From Buddleja alternifolia (Eukaryota; Streptophyta; Magnoliopsida; Lamiales; Scrophulariaceae), in the NCBI GenBank assembly GCA_019426215.1, contig CM033408.1, positions 10,357,077 through 10,421,076 on the forward strand: DNA of 64,000 bases, given 5' to 3'. The stretch's first letter is position 1, and each line of letters opens with the position of its first letter. Positions 44,507 through 54,824 of this stretch are shown in pieces. The translations under genes and the position numbers were made by a program. The notes beneath the pieces are model-generated. The model was not told the origin of the DNA and made no database searches. It saw only the letters and a list, made by a program, of their open reading frames with translations.

Positions 44507-44982
44507 GGGCTAATTGCATTTTTCGTCAGTTATCTTTTACCACTTTTGAATTTTGGTCCTGTTTTTTTTTTCTATTTGCAAAGTTGTCCAGTAACTACCA
44601 AAATTTTTGCAATTTTAGTCCGATTTTGATACGTGTTGGACACGTGGTGCTAACATGGACAAAAATTGGGGATTTTCAAAATTTTCCCTCCAAAATGTAC
44701 AATGATTAGGACAAAAATGATGAGGTGGCATGACACATCATCAATTTGGCATGCTACCTCATCATTTTTGTCCTAGTTAGCGTCTATTTGGCATGCCACC
44801 ACATCAATTTTGTCCGGTCAGCATCACACGTGGCAAATTCCGACCAAATTGGTTGGCTCCGATTGAAATCGGATTAAATTGCCAAAAGTTTGATAGTTAC
44901 CGGACGACTTTGCAAGTCGGAAAAAATACAGGACCAAAATCCAAAAGTGGTAAAGATACCGAACGAAAAATACAACTAGCCC
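44507..44982. mobile_element. Foldback MITE with long terminal inverted repeats
   Basis: The ends GGGCTAATTGCATTTTTCG and CGAAAAATACAACTAGCCC are inverted, and the pairing continues inward through TTTTGGTCCTG and CAGGACCAAAA. CAG directly flanks both GGCTA termini as a possible 3-bp TSD. An inner inverted pair around GATGAGGTGGCATG lies near the centre. The three frames overlapping this block (44296-44709, 44793-44990 and 44897-45094) are therefore non-coding. The superfamily is not certain. Confidence 0.75.
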
Positions 44983-45233
44983 AGGTGTAATAACAGAAAT
45001 GCAACAATACTATCAAAGTAAAGAAAATCATATGAAGGGAGGTAAGCAGAATAATGTGTGTGTGATCCGTAGTGAAACTAAAAGTCCTGCTCATTTATCC
45101 GAGAACACAGAACAATTACAAGATCTGATCTATAAATTTTATACTTAATGCCAGAATGACAAATAATGAAAATAAGTAAGTTTATGTTAATCAAGCCAAT
45201 TCGGCGTTCTTTACGACTCCATCTGTTTTTGGA

Positions 45234-46033
45234 TGAAAACAAATTGAATAAGGAAGAGCTAATTTTATTAACTCAAGCCCCGTGATAATTCTCCACTTAG
45301 AATTATCTAACAACCCCCGCGCTCGAGTTCGATACGCTAGACGGTGGTTCAGACTTTAACACTTCGGCGTGTTGTTTAAAATTGTTATTCGGACCGCAAT
45401 TAATAAGAAAGAATAGACAACACAGGAAGATATAAGTCTAGATATAAAATTATCTATCAAATACTTAAATCTGATAAAACGATAAACTTTATACCTCCAT
45501 ATTAATCCCCAGTCGTGTGTTACAAAGATGCTTCGAGCAAGAAAATATGCTGATGTCAACAACACTTGATCACCAGGATTTGATCTACAGAATTACTAAA
45601 ATTACACTAATCCTAAGATTATGTTTACTCCTAGAGAAAAAGATAAAAACTGTGTAGAGTTGTTCTGTTGTTCTGTTGTCTTTTTTTATTTTTCTTTCTC
45701 TGCCTTCCCCTTTATCACGTACCCACTTCCTTTGTGGTTAGTAACCTCCTTCAATCGCGTTTTCAAATTATTTGATTGGCGCGTCTTTGAACTGGGTAAC
45801 TCCATTCTCTTTTTGGGCATCTTTCGGCGGGCTTCTAACTTAGCGGCATATCCACTTTGGACCTATTCATTATAAAATTGGACTGAATTGCTTTAGGTCC
45901 TTTTTCTCGATTTTCATTAGTGATTGCATGGGTTATTTTGGGCTTTCTCACCATAAGCCCATTTCTTCATACTTTTATTAATAAGGCTGTTTGGGCCCTT
46001 CAATTTGAGCCCATTTCTTTTTAGGTGTAAACA
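45234..46033 (-). repeat. Element E 3' LTR (left copy)
   Basis: From TGTTTTTGGATG to AGGTGTAAACA in plus reading; it matches 57682-58481 with scattered changes. Frames at 45356-45565 and 45621-45875 recur in the other LTR and are not genes. Confidence 0.93.
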
Positions 46034-46044
46034 AATGTCTCCCT
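46034..46044 (-). other. Element E polypurine tract
   Basis: On the minus strand AGGGAGACATT directly precedes the 3' LTR. Confidence 0.65.
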
Positions 46045-46100
46045 AATACACGTGAATAATTCAGAGTCACGTGTATTAAAAGTCACATGCATTCTTTTCC

Positions 46101-46265
46101 AATAATAGATGACCATTCGGACTCCAGGTCATCAGAATCGTGCCTTTTATAACAGGCTTTTAATAAATTTGGTGACTATTTTTTTTAGTAATGGACGACC
46201 AATCGGATTCCATGTCATCAAAAGTCATGTCTTTTTGTAACAGTCTTCTAATAAATTTGGCGGCT
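46101..46265 (+). repeat. Tandem ~78-bp duplication upstream of the antisense gene
   Basis: 46101-46177 and 46187-46265 share the order GATGACCATTCGGA, GTCATCA, AACAGNCTTNTAATAAATTTGG with about 75-80% agreement by eye. The pair lies between the 3' LTR and the TATA box of the antisense gene, where regulatory sequence would be expected. Confidence 0.75.
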
Positions 46266-46354
46266 GTGAAAAGACGCGTCCTTTTGCGTTCATCTTCCCC
46301 ATTATCCTTCATTTAGTTGGGTGTGTCGCTTCATTGAACAGTGACAAGCAAACA

Positions 46355-46361
46355 TATAAAT
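46355..46361 (+). promoter_or_regulatory. Putative TATA box of the antisense gene
   Basis: TATAAAT lies 133 bp upstream of the ATG at 46494, a normal plant promoter distance. A CA-rich start region follows about 30 bp downstream. It lies inside element E but outside its LTR, so the antisense gene appears to have its own promoter. Confidence 0.55.
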
Positions 46362-46493
46362 CCTTGCATTTCATTCTCGGGATACACAAGAATCCAAAAT
46401 TTCCCTTTTTATTCCTTCTCGGGCTAACTAGCGCAGAAAATCGCCATTTCCCTTCTCCTTAGTTGGCGTGCTTCTTACCATTTCTTCGCAACA

Positions 46494-49400
46494 ATGGCTA
46501 TTCCACCACACCATTCAGTGCACAACCTGACCTCTCTAATTCCTCAGGAGTCCATCTTGGACTGTGAGGAAGCATCGGACTTGCACGAGGAAATTAGGGC
46601 ATTCGAAGCCCATTACTCCGACGTCAAGGTCTCATCTCTCAATACGACGTATATCGTCCCTCGGTGGGCCTCTGGCCATCACGGTCAGACTCTTAGGCAT
46701 CTGGGTTTGGGTCCCCATTTCGAGTCATCTGCCTTCGAAGCAGACGCTCCGAATGTTCCCAATCTAATCGGGACTTGGCCTTCCTTTGAGTCTGACAATG
46801 CCCCTATTTGTCTTAAGGGGTCCCGCAAATTGGCTTGGATCAACTTGACGAAGCCAACCATAGGATGGATTGGCAACATGGATGCCTTTCCCTAGTTCAA
46901 TCGCCTCAGTCAATTTCATGCTAAATGGGAGATCAATTGAGTATTAGGGCTAATTCGGATAGCCTGCTACCAAACCCTCCCCTTCGAACAGGTAATGACG
47001 GATGCCCTTTCTCTCTCATGGCATCCTTCATATAATTGCTTCATATTTCCTTGAGGTCTTCAGACGGTCACCCTCGAAGACGTGGCCCTTATTACCTGAG
47101 CATCGCCCTACGGGGCTGTACTTCGAACTGGTGAAGTGGAGCGTGATGCTCGAACACTCTTGAAGGCTACCAATATCTGGTTTAAATACCATGGCAAAAG
47201 TGGGGGTGCCAATATTTCCTATTTAGGATTAGTTAAGAACTTCATCGAGACGGATGACGAGGTTACCGATTTCGAAGAGGTACTATTTTTGAATTATGTT
47301 TTCTGCCGCCTATTCATGAATGCAGGTTTGTGCAGTCAACAAGACATTCTTGCCTCTTGCTGCCAACATTGCCACAACTTTGGATCCTGTCGAATTGGGT
47401 CCTTTCATCCTGGCCCACTTTTACAGGATGATGTTTCACATTTACGAAGACCCTTCGAAGGTCAAGAAGGTTGCAGGTCCGTTATGGTTACTAACCTGCT
47501 GGTCATTCTTATACTACCCAGAGTTGCTAAATATCAAGACTCCATCACCCGAGGAGGAATCCCAGTCCTCGAATATTGTTCAACCCATTTCGAATTGGGC
47601 ATGTTATAGGGAAGCTACCGTAAACCTCTTGATTCCCCTCGAGAAAGCCTCCTATCTACTAGTGCTGAGTGCGGTGTACAACCCCATCTCGACCTGGTGC
47701 CCATTCTTCGAAACCAGATATGATCAGGCCCCGAATCACTGGTCGCATGTGGCCCTGCCATCTTGGCTGCTCGAGATTGATTCCCTAAGGCGGACTGATG
47801 ATGATTGTCCTTATTGGAGATCTATCCTTTCCTCTCGAGATCTCCTGTATGCGGATAACAATCCCGGAGTTGAGGTTTACAACCCTCAGGTATTCCTTCA
47901 ATATTCTTCATATTCTATACTTTGAGTGAATTCGAGTGAATATCCTCGTTTATTTACATATTACCCTTTTTCGCAGTTGTGCTTGAGACAGTTTGGCATT
48001 TGCCAAAGCTTCGCTCTACCTTTTCTGGACACTTTGAATCGACCATGGTCAGGCAGATCAAACATCTTTCTGAAGACAAAAAGGGAATTGGCCGAGGCAA
48101 TTATTCGAGGGAAACCTTCTAGCCAGGTTGTCATTTCCCCTATCCCGGCCTTTTGTAGGATCCTTCGAGTAGATCCCCACTTTGCCGAATTCTGGAATCA
48201 AGTCTTGCAGCGCAACTTCTCGAGACAAATCATTCGAAAGTTGGTCATGGATGCCACAAGACTCTGTTCGGGATCTATCCAAATGACTGAATTATCCACA
48301 GTGCTGTCCTCTGAGGTATGGGTAACGAAAGGTCTTCCTCTTTTCATTTATGTTTTGCACTTTAAAGTATCTTGATCTTTTGATTTTGGTTTGTATAAAC
48401 AGGACGATGCATATGTTATCCCTTTTTCACTCACATCGGGGTGGAGATTCGAGAGGGATAACCCTTTAGCCCAAGCACATGAGAGGCTTTACTAGGCCCT
48501 TCGAGAATCTGAAGCTCTAGCGGTGCCCTCCTCTCAAGGCTATTCCACCTGCCTGCTCCTCGAGGGCAGACAAGGCAGAGGCCCTAGTTATTGTTACATC
48601 TCCACCTGTCACTCGAAGGCACAGAACTGGGGGCATTACCATTCGAGAGCCTTCTCCCCCAGCTCTTCAAACTACTGCCGAGGTTGAAGATGAAGATGAA
48701 GATAAAGATGCACCCATCGTGTTCCAAAGGCAAAGGTTACATAGGTCTTTCGAGGCTGGTTAGCATCTTTTCTTTACCAGTTTTATGAGTTTTTCATATC
48801 TTTCTTCGTTTACATTGAGAGGTATTTGCATGCAGGTCCTTCGAGTGAGACTCTTTCCAAAGTGACTCCCCCGCAAGAAACCACACATACTACAACTCCA
48901 GTAATCGAGATAGAAGATGAGGCTAAATTGGACATGCCCTTACTAGCGGATGCTCCATTCGAGGCGCCTTCACATGATATCCCATCTCAGTCGGAGGAAC
49001 GTACTCAAGTCCTCGAGGACCATTTTTCGGGTATGTTCTTAGTAATGGTTTTATTTCTGCTTGTACAGCAGTTTCTTAACCTGGATTTTCACAAATCCTT
49101 CTTTTTGTAGATTTTTTAAGTGAAGAAACCTCAGTCGAGAAGCTTGCTCTCGTGGCGAAAGAGGAAGCCACTGGTGAAGGAGCTCTCGAGTTGGGTTCCT
49201 CACAGCCTGTTGAACAAACCGCTGAAGCCACATCATTCGAAGGTAAGCTGTAATGTAGTTAACATTCTTTCGAAACATTACGATTAGATTAACCTTTTAT
49301 TTCCTTAGGTGTCGAAATCTCCCCTGAGGAAATTCTCGAAGATCAAATTGCAACTCAATCTCTTGAGATCCGGGATGCCCCATCTACTTCGAATGCAGCG

Positions 49401-50053
49401 GTGCCCACGAATGTCATCCCCGCTGAAGGTAAATGCCTTTGTCATATTTTCATACCCCTTTTACATGACTCTTTGCTTTCTTTACATTATTTTGTTTATC
49501 ATTCTCAGGGGGTGTCGAGCTTCTACCTTTCTCGAGGGACGAATTAAGCGAAACCCTTAATGTGATCAGACTTGATCCGACTAACCAAGAGATGCTTGGG
49601 AGGCTTCAATCATTTCTGGACGGTGCAACGCCGAGGATTGCCTCACAGTGTCGCCCTATGTTTATTGCGGCGAGGCAGATGTTCGAGAGTCGCCTTATTG
49701 CTATTCAAGGCTTAATCGATCAAGGATTTACTCCCTTCGAAGCAGAGATATATCCTGTAGTGTCACATCAATTGGGCCAACTTCAAGTTCGAGTCCCGAC
49801 TCTGGAAAATACTCGAGCAGATTACTTGGCCCAAATCGTGGATCTTGATGCCAGAATTGCCGGTCTTCAAGCCGAGAGGAATCGCCTTCTCGACTTAGCC
49901 AACAAGACTAATGAGGAGTTGATTGTTGTTAACCACCAGATTGCTCTTCTTACTCAGGAGTTCGAGGCAGTAGTGAAGCCGGCCTTGCTAGAAAAACATG
50001 CTTTTGTTTTGGCTATTAATGTATTAATAGATTCATTACGTTTTCTAGAGTAA
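46494..50053 (+). pseudogene. Seven-exon antisense gene of element E, plant mobile domain (PMD) type
   Basis: Exons inferred from GT-AG sites and frame: 46494-47889, 47977-48315, 48403-48758, 48836-49030, 49111-49242, 49309-49428 and 49509-50053. The six introns are 66-87 bp; the first two are phase 0 and the other four phase 1. Exon 1 has the PMD core pattern (WHPSYNCFIFP, VTLEDVALI) and exon 2 continues it (LCLRQFGICQ). Exons 3-6 code a hydrophilic Glu/Pro/Thr-rich region. Exon 7 ends in a coiled coil of about 100 residues (LGQLQVRVPTLENTRADYLAQ region). Exon 1 has four stops (46893, about 46938, about 47051 and about 47095), mostly fitting TGG-to-TGA/TAG change, and a frameshift near 47325; exon 3 has one frameshift. 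PMD proteins include host silencing factors of the MAIL1/MAIN type and transposon-borne copies. The function here is unknown. Confidence 0.8.
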
Positions 50054-50090
50054 TTTTGTAGAATATTTCTTTCGAATAGTATTTGTTACT

Positions 50091-51541
50091 TTAGTTATTA
50101 TTTATGAACAAACTGCCAGTTTCTGGCAGTCTTTCGAATATAACCTCTGCATTTTCTTGCCATATACTTGGCGTATATTTCTTCAGGTATTTTGCATTTA
50201 GACCCCTTTCGTATTCTTTTCCATTCAGATACTATAGTCTAAATGAGTTCCCTGATAGTTTACTCAAGATTAAGAATGACCTTTCCCACTTAGGTGACCA
50301 TTTTCCATAAAAATGGTCCTTCGATCCCTCTGGTAAAATCATCGTCCAGACTAAGTCTCCTACTTCGAAGGACCTTGCTTTTACTTTTTTATTATAACTT
50401 TTATCCACTTTCTTTTTCGGGAATTCGATTTGTTGTAACGCCATTACTTGAATCAGTTCGTGGTCCAATTTCTCAATGGTCATATTCTCGATATACTCCT
50501 CTCGTGTGAGTTTCGATTGTTCCAAAATCCTTTGTGACTTGATATTTATCTCCATTGGTATAACAGCCTCATGACCGTACACTAATTGAAAAGGTGTAAC
50601 CCCTAGGCTATCCTTTTTGATAGTCCTTAATGCCCATAAAGTATCAATAAGTAATTCGTGCCAAATCTTAGGATTGTTTTGTATCATTTTCGAGATACAT
50701 CCTTTAATTAACTTATTTGAAGATTCAGCCTGTCCGTTTGCTTGAGCATAATAAAGGGTTGAATTCAACAACTTTATCTTAAATTGACTCAGAAATTCGA
50801 ACATCTCTGTGATGTTCAAAACCCTAGCCTGGTCAAAATTTATAGACTCAGATATCCCGAATCGAGTTATGATATATTCCTTAATGAAATCAACCACCAT
50901 CTTCGAATTGATGTTCTCGAATGCCTTAGCCTCAACCCATTTAGTAAAGTAGTCTGTAGCTACTAAAATATAACTGTGCCTCTTCGAAGAAGCTAGCTTT
51001 ATCTCACCTATGATATCTATAGCCCATTCTCGAAATGGCCACGGTTTTACAATTGAGTTTAGCTCAACTATAGGCTGCCTTAACACTTTGCCATATTTTT
51101 GACATTGTCTGCAACCTTTTGCGTAATTTATGCAATCTCGAAGGACAGTTGGCCAGTGAAAACCATATCGATGTATCAGCCATCTCATCTTTTGGCTAGC
51201 TTGATGAGCACCGCAAATCCCTTCGTGGGTTTCTGCCATTATAAAACCAAAGCGTCCTCTAAATTGAGGCACTTTAATAAAACCCCTTGAGGGTCTTTTC
51301 GATACAAGTCTTGCATATCATAAAAATAATGGTGAGCCATTAGTTTTAACTTATTCGAGAATCCTCCTTTGGCTGGATCCTTCAAGTATTCTATAATCTC
51401 GAGACGCCAATCTTCTTTTTCTTTGAAGATATCAATTTTATTGACTTGCAACGCCCTTTGTTCGAAGGGTAGCAGAATCTTTGTCTCGAGTTGAATTGTT
51501 GACTCGAGTAAGTCAGGATCGATCCTATATCCCGACGCCAT
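50091..51541 (-). pseudogene. pol: Element E integrase
   Basis: Minus-strand frames 51541-51239 and 51272-50232 overlap at a frameshift. The zinc region reads HEGICGAHQ...GCRQCQ. The core has WAIDIIGE for the first Asp, FDQ for the second and GQAESSNKLIKG for the Glu. The C-terminal domain includes FEVGDLVW. After a stop near 50230 the phase stays open to a TAA at 50091-50093, giving a complete C-terminus (KYLKKYTPSIW). The stop of the antisense gene (50051-50053) is only 37 bp away, so the two genes meet tail to tail. Confidence 0.9.
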
Positions 51542-51551
51542 TTGGGCTAGA

Positions 51552-51930
51552 TCATTGGAAATTTGATTTTTTTTCCCTTGGCACGTGCGTAATTTCTACT
51601 GACACGAAATAGCTTAATAGTTGATGTACTCGAGCATACGAGGCTATTGCTACTGGGCTGATACATTTAAATATTCCCTTTACTTGATTTATGATCAACT
51701 GGGAATCTCCCTTTATCTCGATATTTCCTGCACCCATATCGAGTAGTATTTCTAATCCCAAAATGAGAGCTTCATATTCTGCTCTGTTATTTGTGCAATT
51801 TTCCTCGATTTTTGCATACATTTTGGTGATCAGCTTTGATAGAGATATGACATATATCCCTATTCAGCACCATCTCGAGTACTCGACCCATCAAAATACA
51901 AAATCCAAGGGACCTTATCGATGAAATCGA
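51552..51930 (-). pseudogene. pol: Element E second (archaeal-type) RNase H domain
   Basis: On the minus strand WILYFDGSSTRDGAE gives the first catalytic Asp at the end of the 52219-51860 frame. After a frameshift NNRAEYEALILGLE supplies the Glu and IKGDSQLIINQV the next Asp in 51821-51552. This DGS-E-D arrangement after the normal RNase H is typical of Tat elements, where it is thought to have been acquired secondarily. Confidence 0.85.
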
Positions 51931-53651
51931 CCTCAAGATTCTCAAGCAATTCGTCTCTTATCGGAGGGTGATCAGCTAAGAAATCGGCTATCACTTGACC
52001 TTTTACAGCCTTTTGAGGCACATAACACAAATCAAACCGGAGCAGACTGAGACTCCATTTGCTCAATCGCCCTGTCATTAAAGGTTGATTGATCATGAAC
52101 TTAATCACGTCCGTTGGTGAGACCACTTCGATCGAATAGGACATGAAATAGTGCCTCAATTTGACTGAGGTAAAGTATAGACTTAGACACCATTGAGGTG
52201 TACCTCTTTTCGGTATCATTTAACAGTTTACTTAAATAAAGGACAGACTGTTCGTAGCCTCTGTCATACTCTTGTACCATAAGGCAACCAACTGAATGAT
52301 TAGCCGCTGATATGTAAAATCTCAACTTTTTCCCTTTTCGAGGAGGGATTAAAACTGGAGGTTGGGTTAAATAGCTTTTTATGGCTTCAAAAGCCTCTTG
52401 CTATTTTTCTCCCCAGACAAACTTATCCTCATCTTTCAAACGTAAGATAGGCGAGAATGCTTCTGTTTTTCTAGCTAAATTAGATACGAATCTTTGTAAG
52501 AAATTGACCTGCCCTAGAAAACGCTGCAGCTCTTTCTTATTCCTCGGAGGCTTAGCTTCCAAGATAGCTTTGGCTTTGTTTCGATCCACCTCTATACCCC
52601 GATTATGAATTAGGAATCCTAGAAAGTTTCTAGCTTCTACACCGAAAGCACACTTTAATGGATTCATCTTTAACTTAAAATGCCTCATTCGTTCGAAGGC
52701 TTCCGTCAATGATTTCAAGTGGTCTTGATATGTTTGTGCTTTGACCACTATATCATCTATATATATTTCGAGGGATTTACCAATCAAGTCATGGAACATA
52801 TAATTCATGGTCCTTTGGTACGTAGCCCCGACATTTTTCAATCCAAAGGGCATAGCCATCCATTCGAAGGTTCCTATGGAACCTGGGTACCGAAATACCG
52901 TTTTGTTTCTGTCTACTTCAGATATTTTTAGTTGATAATATCCCAAGTAGCCATCCATAAAGGACATCACATATGCCTTGCAGCTGCGTCGATTAAGACA
53001 TCAGCCATAGGCATAGGATATTCATCTTTAGGTGTGGCTCTATTCAGATCTCGAAAGTCAATACAGATCCTTACTTTCCCATTTTTCTTGATTACTGGGA
53101 CTATGTTTGCCAACCATTCGACGTGTCGAGTTGGTCTTATGAAATTGGCTTCCACCAACTTTCCAATCTCATCTTTAATTGCACCCATCAAATCGGGAGA
53201 CAATCGACGAGGAGCCTGTATTACCGGCTTAAAACCAGGTTTGATTGGCAACTCATGTCGAGCTATATTCATGTCTACCCCAGGCATTTCGTGATGCGAA
53301 ACAATAGGTAAATTGATATAAGATCCTTATCAATTTCTCCTTTTCGAATTGATCTAATTTTGAACTTATATAAGTCATTCTTGGATCCTCTGTCGTTCCA
53401 AGATTGAGTTCCTCTAGAGGGTCTTGGATATCTTTCCTGATATCCTCATCGGGTTCCATAACCCCTTGCTCGAACGTATGAGCTGAACAGTTCCCTTCAG
53501 TTTCGAAACATTCAATTACGCTATGATTAACATCTGCATTACTCTCTTCGACTAAAACATGATTGTAATTAGATAAATTTGTCATAACGTTTTTGATTAA
53601 CAACTTCTTAAACAAACATTCGGTTACATTATCATAATTATCTTTGTCCAT
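51931..53651 (-). pseudogene. pol: Element E reverse transcriptase and first RNase H
   Basis: 53651-53253 is the protease-RT linker. RT occupies 53287-52967 and 52970-52401: KNGKVRICIDFRDLNRATPKD, then MPFGLKNVGATYQR and the catalytic YIDDIVVKAQ. RKTEAFSPIL leads into RNase H, which is spread over 52325-52101 and 52219-51930 in two phases. RLSKWSLSLLRFDL and VIADFLADHP mark the end of the connection domain. Motif order and wording are Ty3/gypsy, Tat group. Frameshifts near 52970, 52390 and 52210 break it. It would copy element RNA into DNA within the particle. Confidence 0.92.
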
Positions 53652-53692
53652 TAAAACTAAATAAAGGAAGATTACAAAGTCCCTAAATCGAT

Positions 53693-54824
53693 CTAGGCTA
53701 CACTATCATCTACTTTGGCTGTAGATTTATCCTCGTCTTTTCGTGTCATGAGGCTTCTTTCTTCATCTTCTATTCCTGCCATTTCGATGGCTGGTAACTC
53801 CATTCCTTGGCTGTCTTTTACTTCGGCTCCTCTAGCCAGGTACCTAGCATGGACAACGTGAGTATCAATGAAATAAGAATTTTGTTCGGCTTTTATAATT
53901 TTGAATTTATGTCCATTCCAACAAACTAACACCTGATGCAGGGTTGAAGGGATACAATAGTTTTGATGTATCCAATCTCCCCCCAATAAGGCATTAAACG
54001 ATGATACATTCGTGTTGACCACGAAAAAGACAGAGTTTGAACTCTGAGTCCCAACCTTTATGTGGCAGGGTAGGACCCCGGCTACTCGAGTAGCTTGCCC
54101 AGAAAAACCATAGACTGACACATCAGTGCTGACTAGGTCTTTCACTATTTTTCCTAATCTTGTTAACTTTTTTTCGGGCATAATGTTAACAGTGGCACCA
54201 TTGTCAACTAGAACTTTGCTAATTCTAATGCCTTCGATTTCGGCCCTTACAAATAAAGGTTTCATATGGTTATTATCGATCTTCTCTTTCGAGAATAGAA
54301 GATCTACTAAGTTTTGATTTTCTGTCTTTATTTCAAATAACTTACAGTTAGGAATTTCTGACTTGGAAATATTACTTGATTCAGAGATGTTCATCATTTC
54401 AAGAGATTTTTCCTCTTCGTCCAATACATCTTCTCTCGCGGCGAATGTTGCTGGCAAAACAGTTACCATATTCACATCTTTGTCCCCTTCGAATTGCATG
54501 GCTCTTTTCAAGGATGCCTCTTTTGCTTTCGTTTGCCGATTTTTCGTAAGTGGAATCTCCTAACAGGATATCCAAGTCGTCGTCTGAGTCGAAATCATCC
54601 AGGTTTTCATGCTCTTCGAGTTTTGTGCTCTTCTCCTTCAAGCCAGTATCATTGAACTGATCACTTAACTGATCGATATCTTTCTCGTACTCATCATTCT
54701 CGGGTTTCGTTCCCGTCTTGGCTTTCAGCAGCCCCTTGTTTAACTCCCCTTCTTCGATTCGAAGGTTCACGGTGACAACCTCCTGCTGCATTTCTAAAGC
54801 CACAACAGCTTGAGAATAAGCCAC
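53693..54824 (-). pseudogene. pro: Element E aspartic protease with upstream linker
   Basis: 54511-53693 on the minus strand holds the protease. VLVDNGATVNIMP (~54210) has the Asp of the active site, with Asn instead of the more common Ser or Thr next to it. GFSGQA and HIKVG strands and LLGGDWIHQ (~53975) complete the fold. The preceding frame 54824-54399 is acidic and rich in Glu/Asp/Lys, probably the gag-protease spacer, and overlaps the protease in another phase because of a frameshift. Confidence 0.85.

Noticed and set aside
44296..44709. 137-codon plus-strand frame
   Set aside because: It crosses the end of the solo LTR and enters the foldback MITE; composite of unrelated repeats.
47280..47335. 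Possible additional intron in exon 1 of the antisense gene (GT at 47280, AG at 47325 or 47335)
   Set aside because: The stretch between is open and continues the PMD-like reading; a 1-bp frameshift explains the phase change better than a very short intron.
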